DNA of 64,000 nucleotides. It comes from Siphonobacter sp. BAB-5405. Lineage in GTDB: Bacteria > Bacteroidota > Bacteroidia > Cytophagales > Spirosomataceae. The DNA is taken from positions 1-64,000 of the forward strand of contig NZ_NJAG01000026.1 of NCBI RefSeq assembly GCF_002872335.1, given 5' to 3'. Positions 1-9,159 of the stretch are shown here, piece after piece; position 1 is the first letter of the stretch; the number at the start of each line of letters is the position of its first letter. A model generated the notes under the pieces. That model was not told where the DNA came from. It ran no database searches and saw nothing but the letters and a program-made list of their open reading frames with translations. The translations under genes and the position numbers were made by a program.

Positions 1-34
1 CGAATACAGGGAGTTTTTTTGTGGTTACGTACTA

Positions 35-538
35 TTATTCTCCGCGAAAAAACTGTAAGGTCACCATCACAAACGTTGAATAAACCGTACTAGTGATGAT
101 CTTGAGTAATGTGGGAATCAGCAGGGCCAGGCTTAGTGATTCCAGACCAAATAAAAGCGTATGATGAATCAGAGCGGCAATAAACGTATATCGAATCACC
201 CACCAGAGATTCATGACTGCGAGTGTAGGTTCGTTCCGTTCTTCGTATCCCCGGGCTGGTGTCAGCAAACGCAAAATCGCTGGTCGTATGAAAGCCAGAA
301 ACACCGTACAGGCCGCGTGTAGTCCCAGCGTATTGTAGAAGAAATCCACGAAGAATCCCGTTACAAAGGCTAAGAACAGCACCCGCGTTTGAGGCGTATC
401 GAAGGGCAGCGAAAGCGTACTGGCAATGTATACAAAGCAAAAGGCATGATCGAAGAGAATCATGCTGCGGAAAAAGAAGACCTGAAGCAGTAAATAAACA
501 AGTACCCAAAGAGCACTACTAAAAAAATTCCGATTCAT
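35..538 (-). CDS. mreD: Rod shape-determining protein MreD
   Basis: Small, very hydrophobic inner-membrane protein of the elongasome, which links MreB and MreC to peptidoglycan synthesis along the cell side wall. The 167-residue protein consists almost entirely of membrane segments (about residues 8-28, 33-52, 55-90 and 110-160) joined by short loops, which fits the MreD family in length and layout. It is the third gene of a minus-strand mreB-mreC-mreD operon. MreD is poorly conserved in sequence, so the call rests mainly on gene order and hydropathy. The 34 bases downstream hold no further start codon. The usual next genes, a PBP2 transpeptidase and RodA, would lie outside the window. The 82-base gap to mreC is low-complexity (repeats of tagctatcagct type). 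Confidence 0.9.
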   Translation of the reverse strand: MNRNFFSSALWVLVYLLLQVFFFRSMILFDHAFCFVYIASTLSLPFDTPQTRVLFLAFVTGFFVDFFYNTLGLHAACTVFLAFIRPAILRLLTPARGYEERNEPTLAVMNLWWVIRYTFIAALIHHTLLFGLESLSLALLIPTLLKIITSTVYSTFVMVTLQFFRGE

Positions 539-620
539 TGATCACTGGCTGTTAGCTATCAGCTGGAGGCTTTTAGCTAGTGATGGGTTCATTCAACGAA
601 AATCCTTTCGTTTGAAAGTC

Positions 621-1463
621 TTATTTCGCCTGGATTGTTTTTTCCAACTGCTCCTGCTCTTTCTGAAGGCGGTTGTTGATGATGTACACGTAAGACAAAT
701 TACGGAAGTCCGTGGCTAATTTCAGATCAATGTCCCAGAAGGTCTGATCTGAGCTTACTCCCAGTTTCTTCACTGTTCCTACCATGATACCGCCGGGGAA
801 TACCGAGTTCAGTTGCGAGGTTACGACGGTATCGCCCATTTTCACCGACTTGTACCGCGATACATCAAAAAGTTTAACGATTTCTGTATTTCCACCCTCC
901 CAGCGACTCGAACCAATTTCTCCACTTCTTCGAACCTGCGAAGAAATCCGCATCGGTGGATCCAGGTGTAATAAAGATGTAACCAGCGAAAAGTGTTCCG
1001 AACAGCCTCTGATGATACCCACCACGCCCGTAGGTGAAATAACCCCCATACCCGGCAAAACGCCATCGGCCGTACCTTTATCGAGCGTCAGGTAATTATT
1101 CTGAGCAACCACAATAGAGTTTTTCACCACCTTGGCTACAATAGGCTGAAAGCGGGAAGCTACGGTCGAATCGGCCTTGTAATTAATTGCCGTAGGTATC
1201 TGTTTGCTTTGCAATTTCGTCAGTTCGGCGTTTAAACGGGCGTTTTCCATCGCCAGTCCGGCATTCACCTGGCCCAGGTTCAGGTACTGGGTAATGGAAG
1301 CCTGCAACTGAAGTCCTTTGGCTACGTAATAATTCGAGGTATGAAAATAAATAGCACTCGGGTAATTATTGAACTTGAAGTAAAACCACAGGCTCAACAC
1401 TTCCAGCAAGACGAATACGATAAAGGCCCGCTGCCGGGCGATAAAGGCAAATAGCGAATTCAT
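621..1463 (-). CDS. mreC: Rod shape-determining protein MreC
   Basis: Periplasmic scaffold protein of the elongasome that bridges MreB/MreD and the cell-wall synthases. About 280 residues: a short cytoplasmic N-terminus, one membrane segment (about residues 13-31), a coiled coil (about 60-92) and the double beta-barrel MreC domain. The barrel carries the typical glycine-rich stretches 'LDKGTADGVLPGMGVISPTG' and 'DTVVTSQLNSVFPGG'. The start was set at the ATG at 1463 (MNSLFAFIARQ). The reading frame continues upstream to 1529, but that extension (FWAPSSIRCCLSF) is unlike any MreC N-terminus and runs into the inverted repeat after mreB. Co-transcribed with mreB and mreD. Confidence 0.93.
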   Translation of the reverse strand: MNSLFAFIARQRAFIVFVLLEVLSLWFYFKFNNYPSAIYFHTSNYYVAKGLQLQASITQYLNLGQVNAGLAMENARLNAELTKLQSKQIPTAINYKADSTVASRFQPIVAKVVKNSIVVAQNNYLTLDKGTADGVLPGMGVISPTGVVGIIRGCSEHFSLVTSLLHLDPPMRISSQVRRSGEIGSSRWEGGNTEIVKLFDVSRYKSVKMGDTVVTSQLNSVFPGGIMVGTVKKLGVSSDQTFWDIDLKLATDFRNLSYVYIINNRLQKEQEQLEKTIQAK

Positions 1464-1502
1464 AGAATAGGACAGCGGATTACAGGCAAACGATAGACAA
1501 CA

Positions 1503-1566
1503 GCGAATAGATGACGGAGCCCAGAACACTAGCTATGCTAACGTCTACTCTCCATCATCTATTCGC
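1503..1566. repeat. Inverted repeat in the mreB-mreC gap
   Basis: GCGAATAGATGA (1503-1514) and TCATCTATTCGC (1555-1566) form a perfect 12 bp inverted repeat. With two mismatches the arms extend to about 20 bp. The loop is 40 bases. There is no T-tract, so it does not look like a standard terminator. It could be an RNA hairpin that tunes mreC relative to mreB expression, or an intergenic repeat of the kind seen at several other places in this window. Confidence 0.6.
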
Positions 1567-1586
1567 CTGATACGTTAATCGCTTTT

Positions 1587-2618
1587 CTAGCTGATAAGCA
1601 CCGCTTTGTACTTATCCAGATCTTTCAGCACTTCGCCCGTACCGCGTACGACGGCCCGCAGTGGATCATCGGCGATGTGAATGGGAAGTTTCGTTTTCCC
1701 ACCCAAACGTTTATCCAGACCGTGCAGCAGGGCACCGCCACCCGTCAGGTGAATACCGTTGTGATAAATATCCGCCGAAAGCTCCGGAGGTGACGTTTCC
1801 AAAGCTTTCATCGTTGCTTCTTCGATTTTGGAAATCGATTTGTCGAGTGCGTAGGCAATCTCCGAATACGTTACCTTGATCTCTTTCGGAATACCCGTCA
1901 TCAAATCCCGACCGCGGATTTCGAAATCGGCGGGTGGGTTTTCGAGTTCGGGTAATGCCGCACCTACCTCGATCTTGATCAGCTCGGCCGAACGTTCCCC
2001 AATCAGCAGGTTGTGTTCACGACGCATGTAATCCACAATATCACGGGTGAATACGTCACCGGCAATCCGTACCGACGCCTCGCAGACGATACCGGAAAGA
2101 GCAATCACGGCGATCTCGGTCGTACCTCCTCCAATATCCACAATCATGGAACCATTGGGTTGCTGAATATCAATGCCGATACCCAGAGCCGCCGCAATAG
2201 GCTCATGCACCATGTATACTTCCTTGGCACCGGCGTGCTCGCACGAATCTTTTACAGCTCGTTTTTCCACTTCGGTAATACCGGAAGGAATACAAACCAC
2301 CATGCGGTGTGAAGGCGTGAAGAAACGTAGTCCCTTACGTTCGTCGATCATTTTAATCATCCCCCGAATCATCAACTCGGCGGCCGTGAAGTCAGCGATA
2401 ACGCCGTCCTTTAATGGCCGAATCGTTTTGATGTTTTCGTTGGTTTTTTCGTGCATTTGCATGGCCCGGTGGCCAATGGCAAGTACTTTACCACTAGTTT
2501 TATCGAGGGCGATAATAGAAGGTTCATCTACTACTATTCTGCCTTTATGAATAATGAGCGTATTGGCCGTGCCCAAATCGATCGCTATGTCGCTGGTTAG
2601 AAAATCGAATAATGCCAT
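1587..2618 (-). CDS. mreB: Rod shape-determining protein MreB (actin-like)
   Basis: Bacterial actin homologue that polymerises on the inner membrane face and directs lateral wall synthesis, giving rod shape. 343 residues, the usual family length. Nucleotide-binding motifs are all visible: phosphate-1 loop 'DIAIDLGTANT' near residue 10-20, the phosphate-2 region 'VDIGGGTTE' near 160, and the adenosine motif 'TGGGALLHGLD' near 292. The N-terminal 'MALFDFLTSDIAID' is typical. It is the first gene of the mreBCD operon and is transcribed divergently from rnr across a 221 bp gap. Confidence 0.98.
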   Translation of the reverse strand: MALFDFLTSDIAIDLGTANTLIIHKGRIVVDEPSIIALDKTSGKVLAIGHRAMQMHEKTNENIKTIRPLKDGVIADFTAAELMIRGMIKMIDERKGLRFFTPSHRMVVCIPSGITEVEKRAVKDSCEHAGAKEVYMVHEPIAAALGIGIDIQQPNGSMIVDIGGGTTEIAVIALSGIVCEASVRIAGDVFTRDIVDYMRREHNLLIGERSAELIKIEVGAALPELENPPADFEIRGRDLMTGIPKEIKVTYSEIAYALDKSISKIEEATMKALETSPPELSADIYHNGIHLTGGGALLHGLDKRLGGKTKLPIHIADDPLRAVVRGTGEVLKDLDKYKAVLIS

Positions 2619-2666
2619 TGGAAGCCTCTGAGCGTCAGTTTTTTGGTTTCAATTCTTAGGAATGTG

Positions 2667-2674
2667 CAAAATTA
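2667..2674 (-). promoter_or_regulatory. Putative mreB promoter -7 element
   Basis: On the minus strand this reads TAATTTTG, an exact match to the Bacteroidota -7 consensus TAnnTTTG, 49 bases upstream of the mreB start. No convincing -33 TTTG is visible at the usual spacing. The rest of the 221 bp mreB-rnr gap holds no further feature I can support; an rnr promoter must lie in 2700-2839 but no clear match stands out. Confidence 0.5.
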
Positions 2675-2839
2675 GAGAATCTATCGCAGAATAGCCCGCG
2701 AAAGATTTTTTAAATCGTACAACGTAATTAGTTGTTCTTTGCTACGTGTATAGGTATTTCCAAGCCGTATGTGCTTTATTTTCAACGCAGAACCAATTCA
2801 CTCAACCATCTGTTAATCAATACGTAACAATATTTTTAC

Positions 2840-5263
2840 ATGAAAAAGAATTCCAAAGAAAAACATACTGCCTCGAAAGAAGAACGCTTTATCACTCAAC
2901 TAAAGGCCGAAATTCACTCTTTTTTTGATATTAATTACAACGAGTCTTTTACAATTTCTGAGTTGTGCGATCGAATGGATGTACGGGGAAAATCCCTTCG
3001 GGAGATTTATCGCCTGATGATCGAGGAGTTGCACGAGGACGGAAAGCTGCTACTTGAAAACGGTAAGTATCAGATAGATACGGGCTTAAAATTCCGTACA
3101 GGACGGCTTGAGCACGTCAATAAAAATTTTGGATTTGTTGTTTTAGATAACGCTCAGGAAGGCGAAGCCGATGTGTACGTGCCTACTGAAAATTTAAATA
3201 CGGCTCTGGATGGAGACCAGGTAAAGATTTCCATCTGGAAAGGAAGCCGCCGTTCGAACTATCGTCCGGAAGGTGAAGTGATTGAAGTCGTCCAGCGAAT
3301 CCGTAAGGAACTGGTGGGTAGCTTCGAACAGATGAGTCCGAAGTACGGCTTTGTTTACCCGGATAATCGTCGCGTTTACAATAGCTTCTTTGTGCGTAGC
3401 GAAGACTTCAACGGCGTTCAGGACGGACAGAAAGTGATCCTGGAGATTACGAAATTCGCAGCCGAAGGCCAGAGAGCGGAAGGTAAGGTTAAAATCGTAT
3501 TAGGCGATGCGGGAGATAACGATACGGAAATGCACGCGATTCTGGCGGAATTCGGCTTGCCCAATGAATTCCCCGCTCAGGTAGATGCCGAAGCGAATGC
3601 GATCTCAGAGAAGATTCAGGTTAAAGAAATCAAGAAGCGTCGCGACTTCCGTCCTATTACGACGTTTACGATTGACCCTGCCGATGCCAAGGATTTTGAT
3701 GATGCTCTCTCTATCGAGTATCTGGATAACGGGAATATCCGCGTTGGGGTACACATCGCTGACGTAACCCACTATATCCAGCCGAATACGGAGCTGGAAA
3801 AAGAAGCGTACATGCGGGCGACTTCGGTGTATTTAGTGGATCGTACGGTACCGATGCTTCCTGAAAAGCTTTCGAATAATCTATGCTCGCTGCGTCCGAA
3901 TGAAGATAAGCTGACGTTCTCAGCGGTATTTGAACTGGACGAGCAGGCCCGGATCAAAGAAGAATGGTTTGGTCGCACCATTATCCACTCCGACCGCCGC
4001 TTCAGCTACGAAGAAGCTCAGGAGTTACTGGAATCAGAACTGACGCCCGATACGGAGGCAGAAGTGCAACCCCAAGAGCCGGCGAAAGGACGGAAGAAAA
4101 AGACAACTGCCCTTCCACCCAGTACAAATTTCACCCAGCACCTGCACGTGCTGAACGATCTGGCGAAGAAACTACGGGACGAACGTTTTCGGAAAGGTGC
4201 GGTTAATTTTGAAACGGTTGAAGTTAAATTTCGCTTAGACGAAAATGGCAAGCCGCTGGAAGTCTATCAGAAAGTCCGGAAAGATGCTCACAAGCTGATT
4301 GAAGAGTTCATGCTGCTGGCGAATAAACGCGTGGCTGAATTTGTTTTCAACCTGCGAAAAGAAGAACCCCGGAATACGATGGTCTACCGCATTCACGAAG
4401 CTCCCGACAAAGACCGGCTGAAAACCTTTGCGGATTTTGCCCTGCGTTTTGGGTATCAGGTGAATGTAGAGGGTAATATTTCCAGTTCGCTCAATAACAT
4501 GATGACGGCCGTAGAAGGCAAGCCCGAACAAAACCTGATGGAAAATCTGGCGATTCGGACGATGGCCAAAGCCCGGTATTCCACGGAGGAGATTGGTCAC
4601 TTTGGATTAGCGTTTTCGCATTACTCGCACTTTACTTCGCCGATTCGCCGTTACCCGGATATGATGGCTCACCGGCTGCTCCAGCATTATCTGGATGGCA
4701 AGGAGTCGCCTAATAAGAATGAATTTGAAGGTCGCTGCAAGCACAGTTCCGAGCGGGAGAAAATGGCGGCTGAAGCCGAACGGGCCAGTATCAAATACAA
4801 ACAGGTCGAATTCATGCAGACGCGTGAAGGCGAAGTATTCACGGGTATGGTTTCCGGCGTAACGGAGTTTGGTGTATTTGTGGAGATCAAGGAAACGGCC
4901 AGCGAAGGCATGGTACGCCTGAGCGAACTGAAAGACGATTATTACGAACTCGACGAAGCCAACTACCGACTCATCGGACAGCGATCAGGCCGGATCATCA
5001 ACTTTGGAGATATGGTACAGGTGAAAGTGAAGGAAGCGAATCTGAGCCGCCGTACGATTGATCTGGAATTGCTGGGTATTATGAGCACAGGGGAAGCTCC
5101 CCGGATGAAACCCCTACCCCGATCCACGGGTCGCCCCGGACGTAACGAAAGCCGAGGCAGTGGTGGAAGAAAGTCCTCTTCCCGCGGTAATGGCGGGAAT
5201 GAAAGTAGCCGGAAGAGTAGTAATAGTGGGAAGTCGGAATCCAAAGGTCGCAAGCGACGCTAA
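2840..5263 (+). CDS. rnr: Ribonuclease R
   Basis: Processive 3'-5' exoribonuclease of the RNB family that degrades structured RNA in mRNA and rRNA turnover. 807 residues: an N-terminal winged-helix-like region (about 10-75), cold-shock/OB domains (about 80-230), the RNB catalytic domain beginning at 'TIDPADAKDFDDA' (about 276-288, with the metal-binding aspartates), an S1 domain (about 666-750, 'VFTGMVSGVTEFGVFVEI') and a basic tail from about 765 rich in Arg, Ser, Gly and Lys. A lineage-type insertion of charged, Pro/Lys-rich residues (about 396-430) interrupts the RNB domain. ATG at 2840 opens with MKKNSKEK. A strong hairpin terminator follows, so it is probably transcribed alone. Confidence 0.97.
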   Translation: MKKNSKEKHTASKEERFITQLKAEIHSFFDINYNESFTISELCDRMDVRGKSLREIYRLMIEELHEDGKLLLENGKYQIDTGLKFRTGRLEHVNKNFGFVVLDNAQEGEADVYVPTENLNTALDGDQVKISIWKGSRRSNYRPEGEVIEVVQRIRKELVGSFEQMSPKYGFVYPDNRRVYNSFFVRSEDFNGVQDGQKVILEITKFAAEGQRAEGKVKIVLGDAGDNDTEMHAILAEFGLPNEFPAQVDAEANAISEKIQVKEIKKRRDFRPITTFTIDPADAKDFDDALSIEYLDNGNIRVGVHIADVTHYIQPNTELEKEAYMRATSVYLVDRTVPMLPEKLSNNLCSLRPNEDKLTFSAVFELDEQARIKEEWFGRTIIHSDRRFSYEEAQELLESELTPDTEAEVQPQEPAKGRKKKTTALPPSTNFTQHLHVLNDLAKKLRDERFRKGAVNFETVEVKFRLDENGKPLEVYQKVRKDAHKLIEEFMLLANKRVAEFVFNLRKEEPRNTMVYRIHEAPDKDRLKTFADFALRFGYQVNVEGNISSSLNNMMTAVEGKPEQNLMENLAIRTMAKARYSTEEIGHFGLAFSHYSHFTSPIRRYPDMMAHRLLQHYLDGKESPNKNEFEGRCKHSSEREKMAAEAERASIKYKQVEFMQTREGEVFTGMVSGVTEFGVFVEIKETASEGMVRLSELKDDYYELDEANYRLIGQRSGRIINFGDMVQVKVKEANLSRRTIDLELLGIMSTGEAPRMKPLPRSTGRPGRNESRGSGGRKSSSRGNGGNESSRKSSNSGKSESKGRKRR

Positions 5264-5284
5264 TAGTGTATCCATCACCGTTCG

Positions 5285-5322
5285 AAAGACATACTGCCCT
5301 GGGTAGTATGTCTTTTCTTTTT
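5285..5322 (+). terminator. Rho-independent terminator after rnr
   Basis: AAAGACATACT (5285-5295) pairs perfectly with AGTATGTCTTT (5305-5315) around a 9-base loop and is followed by a T-rich run. It lies 22 bases after the rnr stop. Confidence 0.85.
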
Positions 5323-5447
5323 TCGTCGCTATCCTGCCCGCTTTCCAGCAAATTTTTTGTACCTTAATTCGTTCTAGTAATAGACTTTAACTAGACGAGT
5401 TCGGGTATAGCTTTTATACCTGGTTTATCGTCAGGCCTCTGCTCCGT

Positions 5448-8400
5448 ATGCAACATTCTTCGATCACTACCTTGCTGGTTCAGCTAGATGAGTACAAGCG
5501 AAAATACTATACGAATCTCCTGCTGAAGGGCGTCATTTTTTCAGCAGCGGTCGTACTCTCCGCGTACCTGTTCCTGAATACACTCGAATATTTCGGGCAT
5601 TTTGGTACGACCTTTCGTACACTCCTATTCTTTGGTTTTCTGGGCGTTTTTCTGTTTTCACTGGTCTTCTGGGTAATCAAACCCATCGTGTATCTCTACG
5701 GAAAGCAAAAGCCGCTGTCGAACGAAGAAGCCGCCCAGCAGATTGGAAGGTTCTTTCCGGAAGTCGGCGATCGTCTCCTGAATACGCTTCAACTGGTGAG
5801 TCTCAATCCCAATCAGAATGAATTACTGCGGGCTTCCATTGAACAGAAATCGCAGCAACTCGCCTTCGTGAAATTCGCCGATGCTGTTAAGCTGAATGAG
5901 AATAAACGTTACCTCAAATTTGTCCTCGTTCCGGCCTTGGTCATTGCCGGTATTCTGCTGGTATGGCCGCAGTTTTTCACAAAATCAACGACCCGGATTG
6001 TTCATTTTACGAATGAATACGCCGAGGAAGCTCCTTTTACGTTTCAATTGGAAAACAAAAATCTCAAAGCATTTAAAAATGAAGATTACACGGTTAAGCT
6101 CAATCTACAGGGTGAAGCCATCCCGGAGGGCGTGTATCTGACCTTCGAGGGCCGTCGGTTTAAAATGGAAACGACTGATCAGCGGCATTACGAGTACACT
6201 TTCCGAAAAGTACAGCAGGATATTTCGTTTACGTTCGAAGCGGCGGGTTACTCCTCTCCCACCTACGAAGTCGATATTATCGCCCGGCCTAATCTGACGG
6301 GCTTTGAAGTGCAGTTGAATTATCCTTCGTATCTCAATAAGCCTAACGAAGCGGTAAAGAATACGGGTAATCTCACCGTTCCCGAAGGTACGCAGATCGA
6401 ATGGCAGTTTGCCGCCACAGAGACCGAGGCCGTCGAGCTAAGTTTTGAAGGCGATCAGGAAAAAAGTACGGCTGAAAAGTCCATGATTAGTGGATTTACG
6501 TTCGAAAAACGGGCAAAAAAATCGGGCGAGTATCAGGTTTTTCTAAAGAATAAGTACGCGACCAACCGCGAGCCCGTCAGCTTCTTTTTAAACGTAATTC
6601 CTGATAAATACCCAACTATTTCGCTGGAGCAGTACCGGGATTCTACGCTTTATAATTACCTCGTACTGGGCGGAAATATTGGCGACGATTACGGCGTGTC
6701 CAACCTGCGGCTTTTCTATAAGGTAGTTCGTGAAGGTGGTAAGGACCAGAAAGTCTATGCTTCGGTAGGTATCCCCTTCTCGAAAGGACAAACCATTCAG
6801 AGTTTCTACTATCAGTGGTCCACGGATAGTTTAAAACTGGCTCCGGGTGATAAAATCGAGTATTTCGTGCAGGTATGGGATAACGACGGTGTTAACGGAG
6901 CTAAGTCAGCTAAGACGGGTGTCCTCAACTATTCCATTCCTTCCAAGCGATCCATTGAAAAGGAAATTGATCAGGCGGTAGAGAAGACGGAAAGTCAGAT
7001 TGATAAATCCCTCAGTAAAGCCCAGCAATTACGGAAGGAACTGGCAGCTCTGGAAACTCGTCTTCGCAACAAGCGAGACCTGGATTTCCAGGACAAAAAA
7101 CAGATCGAGGAACTTCTGAAGAAGAAGGAAGAACTCCAGAACGAGCTTCGCCAATTACAGGAACTGAATCAGTCACTTACGCAAAAGCAGCAACGCTTCA
7201 ACGAACAGAAACCCGAACTGGCTCAGAAATTCGAGCAGTTACAGAAGCTGATGAACGAATTGCTGAAAAGCGATACGGACAAGCTGTACGAGCAACTCAA
7301 ACAAATGCTCGAAAAGAATCAGGACGAACGGATGCTGGATATGCTGGATCGTCTGAAAGCTAAAGAGCGTAATTCCGAGAAAGATCTGGACCGGGCCATG
7401 CAGTTGTTTAAACGTCTGCAACGCGAACAAAAGCTCGACAAGAGTATTGAAGAATTAAAGAAACTAGCTGAAAATCAGGAGAAATTAGCTCAGGAAACAG
7501 AAAAAGCGAAAGATCAGAAGGATCAAAAAGATGGGGCTTCGCAGGATCAAAAGAACAAAAACGATAAAAACAGCAAGAACGAATCTGATTCGTTGAAAAA
7601 CCAGAACTCTAAAGAAAACCCCTCCGATCAGAATACTAAATCAGATCAGAAAGATCAGAATAGTAAGGATCAAAGTACTAAAGATCAAAGCGGAAAAGAC
7701 CAAAACAAGAGCGGTGAAAATGCTCTTCAGCAGGAGCAACAGAAACTGAAGGAGGAAATGGAAAATGTGAAGAAAGAGCTGAAAGACGTGGAGGAACTGA
7801 ATAAGGAGCTGAAGGAAGAAGAGAAAGACATGGGCAAGCAGGAGCAGCAGGAAATTTCCGAGCAGCAGCAGCAGAGTATGCAGGACATGAAGAGTGGGAA
7901 TAATAAGTCCTCCTCCCAGCGTCAGAAAAAGGCGGCTCAGCAAATGAAAAGTCTGGCCCAGAAGCTCTCAGAGATGAAGCAGGAAGCGGAGATGAAGGAG
8001 AATCAGGAAAATATGGATGATCTCCGCGACATTCTAGAAAACCTTGTCCACCTGAGTTTTGCTCAGGAACGGCTGATGAAAGATTTTCGTGGTATTCAAC
8101 TCGCCGATCCCCGCTTCGTGAAACTGGCTCAGGAGCAGATCAAGCTTCAGGAAGACGCGAAAATTGTGGAAGACAGTCTTTATTCCCTGGCGAAACGGGT
8201 ACTGCAAATTCAGTCGTTCGTCACCCGTGAAGTCGGCGATATGAAGAAGAATATGGATGATGCGGCCAAATCTATTCGTGAACGTCGGGTATCGCAAGCC
8301 ACTGCTCGCCAGCAGTTCGCCATGACGAACATGAATAATCTAGCCCTGATGCTTTCGGATGTACTCAAACAAATGCAGGAAAACGCCATGAATATGATGG

Positions 8401-8948
8401 CAATGGGCAAAGGCAAGCCGCAGAAGCAGAAAAGCAGTATGCCGAGTATGGGCAAACAGCAGGAGAAGATGAATCAGCAAATGCAGCAAACCCAGCAGGG
8501 TAATAAGAGCGGCAAGGCTTTTTCAGAACAGCTCGCTCAGATGGCCGCTCAACAGGCCGCTATTCGCAAGCAACTGCAGGAAGCGATGGAGAAGCTGAAA
8601 GGTACGGAAGCCGGGAAAAAACTACAGGGTGAAGTAAATGATCTGATGAAGAAAATGGATCAGACGGAAGAAGACCTGGTTAACAAACGCATTACGCCGA
8701 ATACGATCAATCGGAACAAGGACATTCTTACCCGCTTACTGGAATCGGAAAAAGCGATTCGGGAACAGGAAGAAGACGAGAAGCGTAAGTCTGAAACGGC
8801 TAAACCCGTTCCACCGAAGGTACCACCTGCCTTCGAACAGTACGTAAAAGAGAAGCAGAAACAGACGGAGTTGCTTCGAACGGTTCCGCCTTCGTTGGCC
8901 CCTTTTTACAAGAAAGAAGTAGATAACTATTTTAAAAAGTTAAAATAA
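5448..8948 (+). CDS. Large DUF4175-like membrane-anchored coiled-coil protein
   Basis: Function unknown. 1166 residues. Two N-terminal membrane segments (about 24-46 and 57-78) and a third (about 155-174) are followed by a beta-rich region (about 180-500) that looks like extracytoplasmic Ig-type domains. Residues from about 505 to 1140 are almost continuous coiled coil, rich in Lys, Glu, Gln and Leu. Between about 685 and 765 it becomes a low-complexity tract of repeated KDQ, NSK and SDQ words. The architecture matches DUF4175 proteins that are common and long in Bacteroidota. The family role is not established; a structural or envelope-spanning role is a guess. It stands alone between two terminators. 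ATG at 5448 (MQHSSITTLLVQLDEY) is the first plausible start. Confidence 0.8.
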   Translation: MQHSSITTLLVQLDEYKRKYYTNLLLKGVIFSAAVVLSAYLFLNTLEYFGHFGTTFRTLLFFGFLGVFLFSLVFWVIKPIVYLYGKQKPLSNEEAAQQIGRFFPEVGDRLLNTLQLVSLNPNQNELLRASIEQKSQQLAFVKFADAVKLNENKRYLKFVLVPALVIAGILLVWPQFFTKSTTRIVHFTNEYAEEAPFTFQLENKNLKAFKNEDYTVKLNLQGEAIPEGVYLTFEGRRFKMETTDQRHYEYTFRKVQQDISFTFEAAGYSSPTYEVDIIARPNLTGFEVQLNYPSYLNKPNEAVKNTGNLTVPEGTQIEWQFAATETEAVELSFEGDQEKSTAEKSMISGFTFEKRAKKSGEYQVFLKNKYATNREPVSFFLNVIPDKYPTISLEQYRDSTLYNYLVLGGNIGDDYGVSNLRLFYKVVREGGKDQKVYASVGIPFSKGQTIQSFYYQWSTDSLKLAPGDKIEYFVQVWDNDGVNGAKSAKTGVLNYSIPSKRSIEKEIDQAVEKTESQIDKSLSKAQQLRKELAALETRLRNKRDLDFQDKKQIEELLKKKEELQNELRQLQELNQSLTQKQQRFNEQKPELAQKFEQLQKLMNELLKSDTDKLYEQLKQMLEKNQDERMLDMLDRLKAKERNSEKDLDRAMQLFKRLQREQKLDKSIEELKKLAENQEKLAQETEKAKDQKDQKDGASQDQKNKNDKNSKNESDSLKNQNSKENPSDQNTKSDQKDQNSKDQSTKDQSGKDQNKSGENALQQEQQKLKEEMENVKKELKDVEELNKELKEEEKDMGKQEQQEISEQQQQSMQDMKSGNNKSSSQRQKKAAQQMKSLAQKLSEMKQEAEMKENQENMDDLRDILENLVHLSFAQERLMKDFRGIQLADPRFVKLAQEQIKLQEDAKIVEDSLYSLAKRVLQIQSFVTREVGDMKKNMDDAAKSIRERRVSQATARQQFAMTNMNNLALMLSDVLKQMQENAMNMMAMGKGKPQKQKSSMPSMGKQQEKMNQQMQQTQQGNKSGKAFSEQLAQMAAQQAAIRKQLQEAMEKLKGTEAGKKLQGEVNDLMKKMDQTEEDLVNKRITPNTINRNKDILTRLLESEKAIREQEEDEKRKSETAKPVPPKVPPAFEQYVKEKQKQTELLRTVPPSLAPFYKKEVDNYFKKLK

Positions 8949-8961
8949 TTTTAAAATCAAC

Positions 8962-8996
8962 AAAAAAAGCTGAGGCATACGTCTCAGCTTTTTTTG
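8962..8996 (+). terminator. Rho-independent terminator
   Basis: AGCTGAG and CTCAGCT form the GC core inside a longer A-tract/T-tract stem (8962-8974 with 8983-8995), 13 bases after the DUF4175-like gene. Because of the flanking A and T runs it could work in both directions. Confidence 0.9.
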
Positions 8997-9062
8997 TTTA
9001 ATACTTACTCATAATCAGTCATTTATCAGTGAATTTAAAAGAATTGAGGTTTATGTACTGAC

Positions 9063-9083
9063 TTATCCACATAGTTATCCACA
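9063..9083 (+). other. Pair of perfect DnaA boxes
   Basis: TTATCCACA occurs at 9063-9071 and again at 9075-9083, head to tail, 12 bp start to start. Both are exact matches to the high-affinity DnaA box. They lie in the 211 bp gap between a terminator and ybeY. DnaA binding is inferred from the motif. Confidence 0.7.
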
Positions 9084-9130
9084 CACGTATTCTGGACCCA
9101 AAAGAGCGAAGCCCCTACTCTTTTTCCTTG

Positions 9131-9138
9131 TACCTTTG
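9131..9138 (+). promoter_or_regulatory. Putative ybeY promoter -7 element
   Basis: TACCTTTG matches TAnnTTTG exactly, 21 bases before the ybeY ATG, giving a short leader. No clear -33 element at the expected spacing. Confidence 0.5.
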
Positions 9139-9159
9139 TGATTATCAATTCATTTACCC

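Noticed and set aside
7500-7725. Repeated gatcaaa/gatcag words that could suggest a CRISPR or other array
   Set aside because: The words are short, irregular, lack spacers and keep the reading frame; they encode a hydrophilic protein tract.
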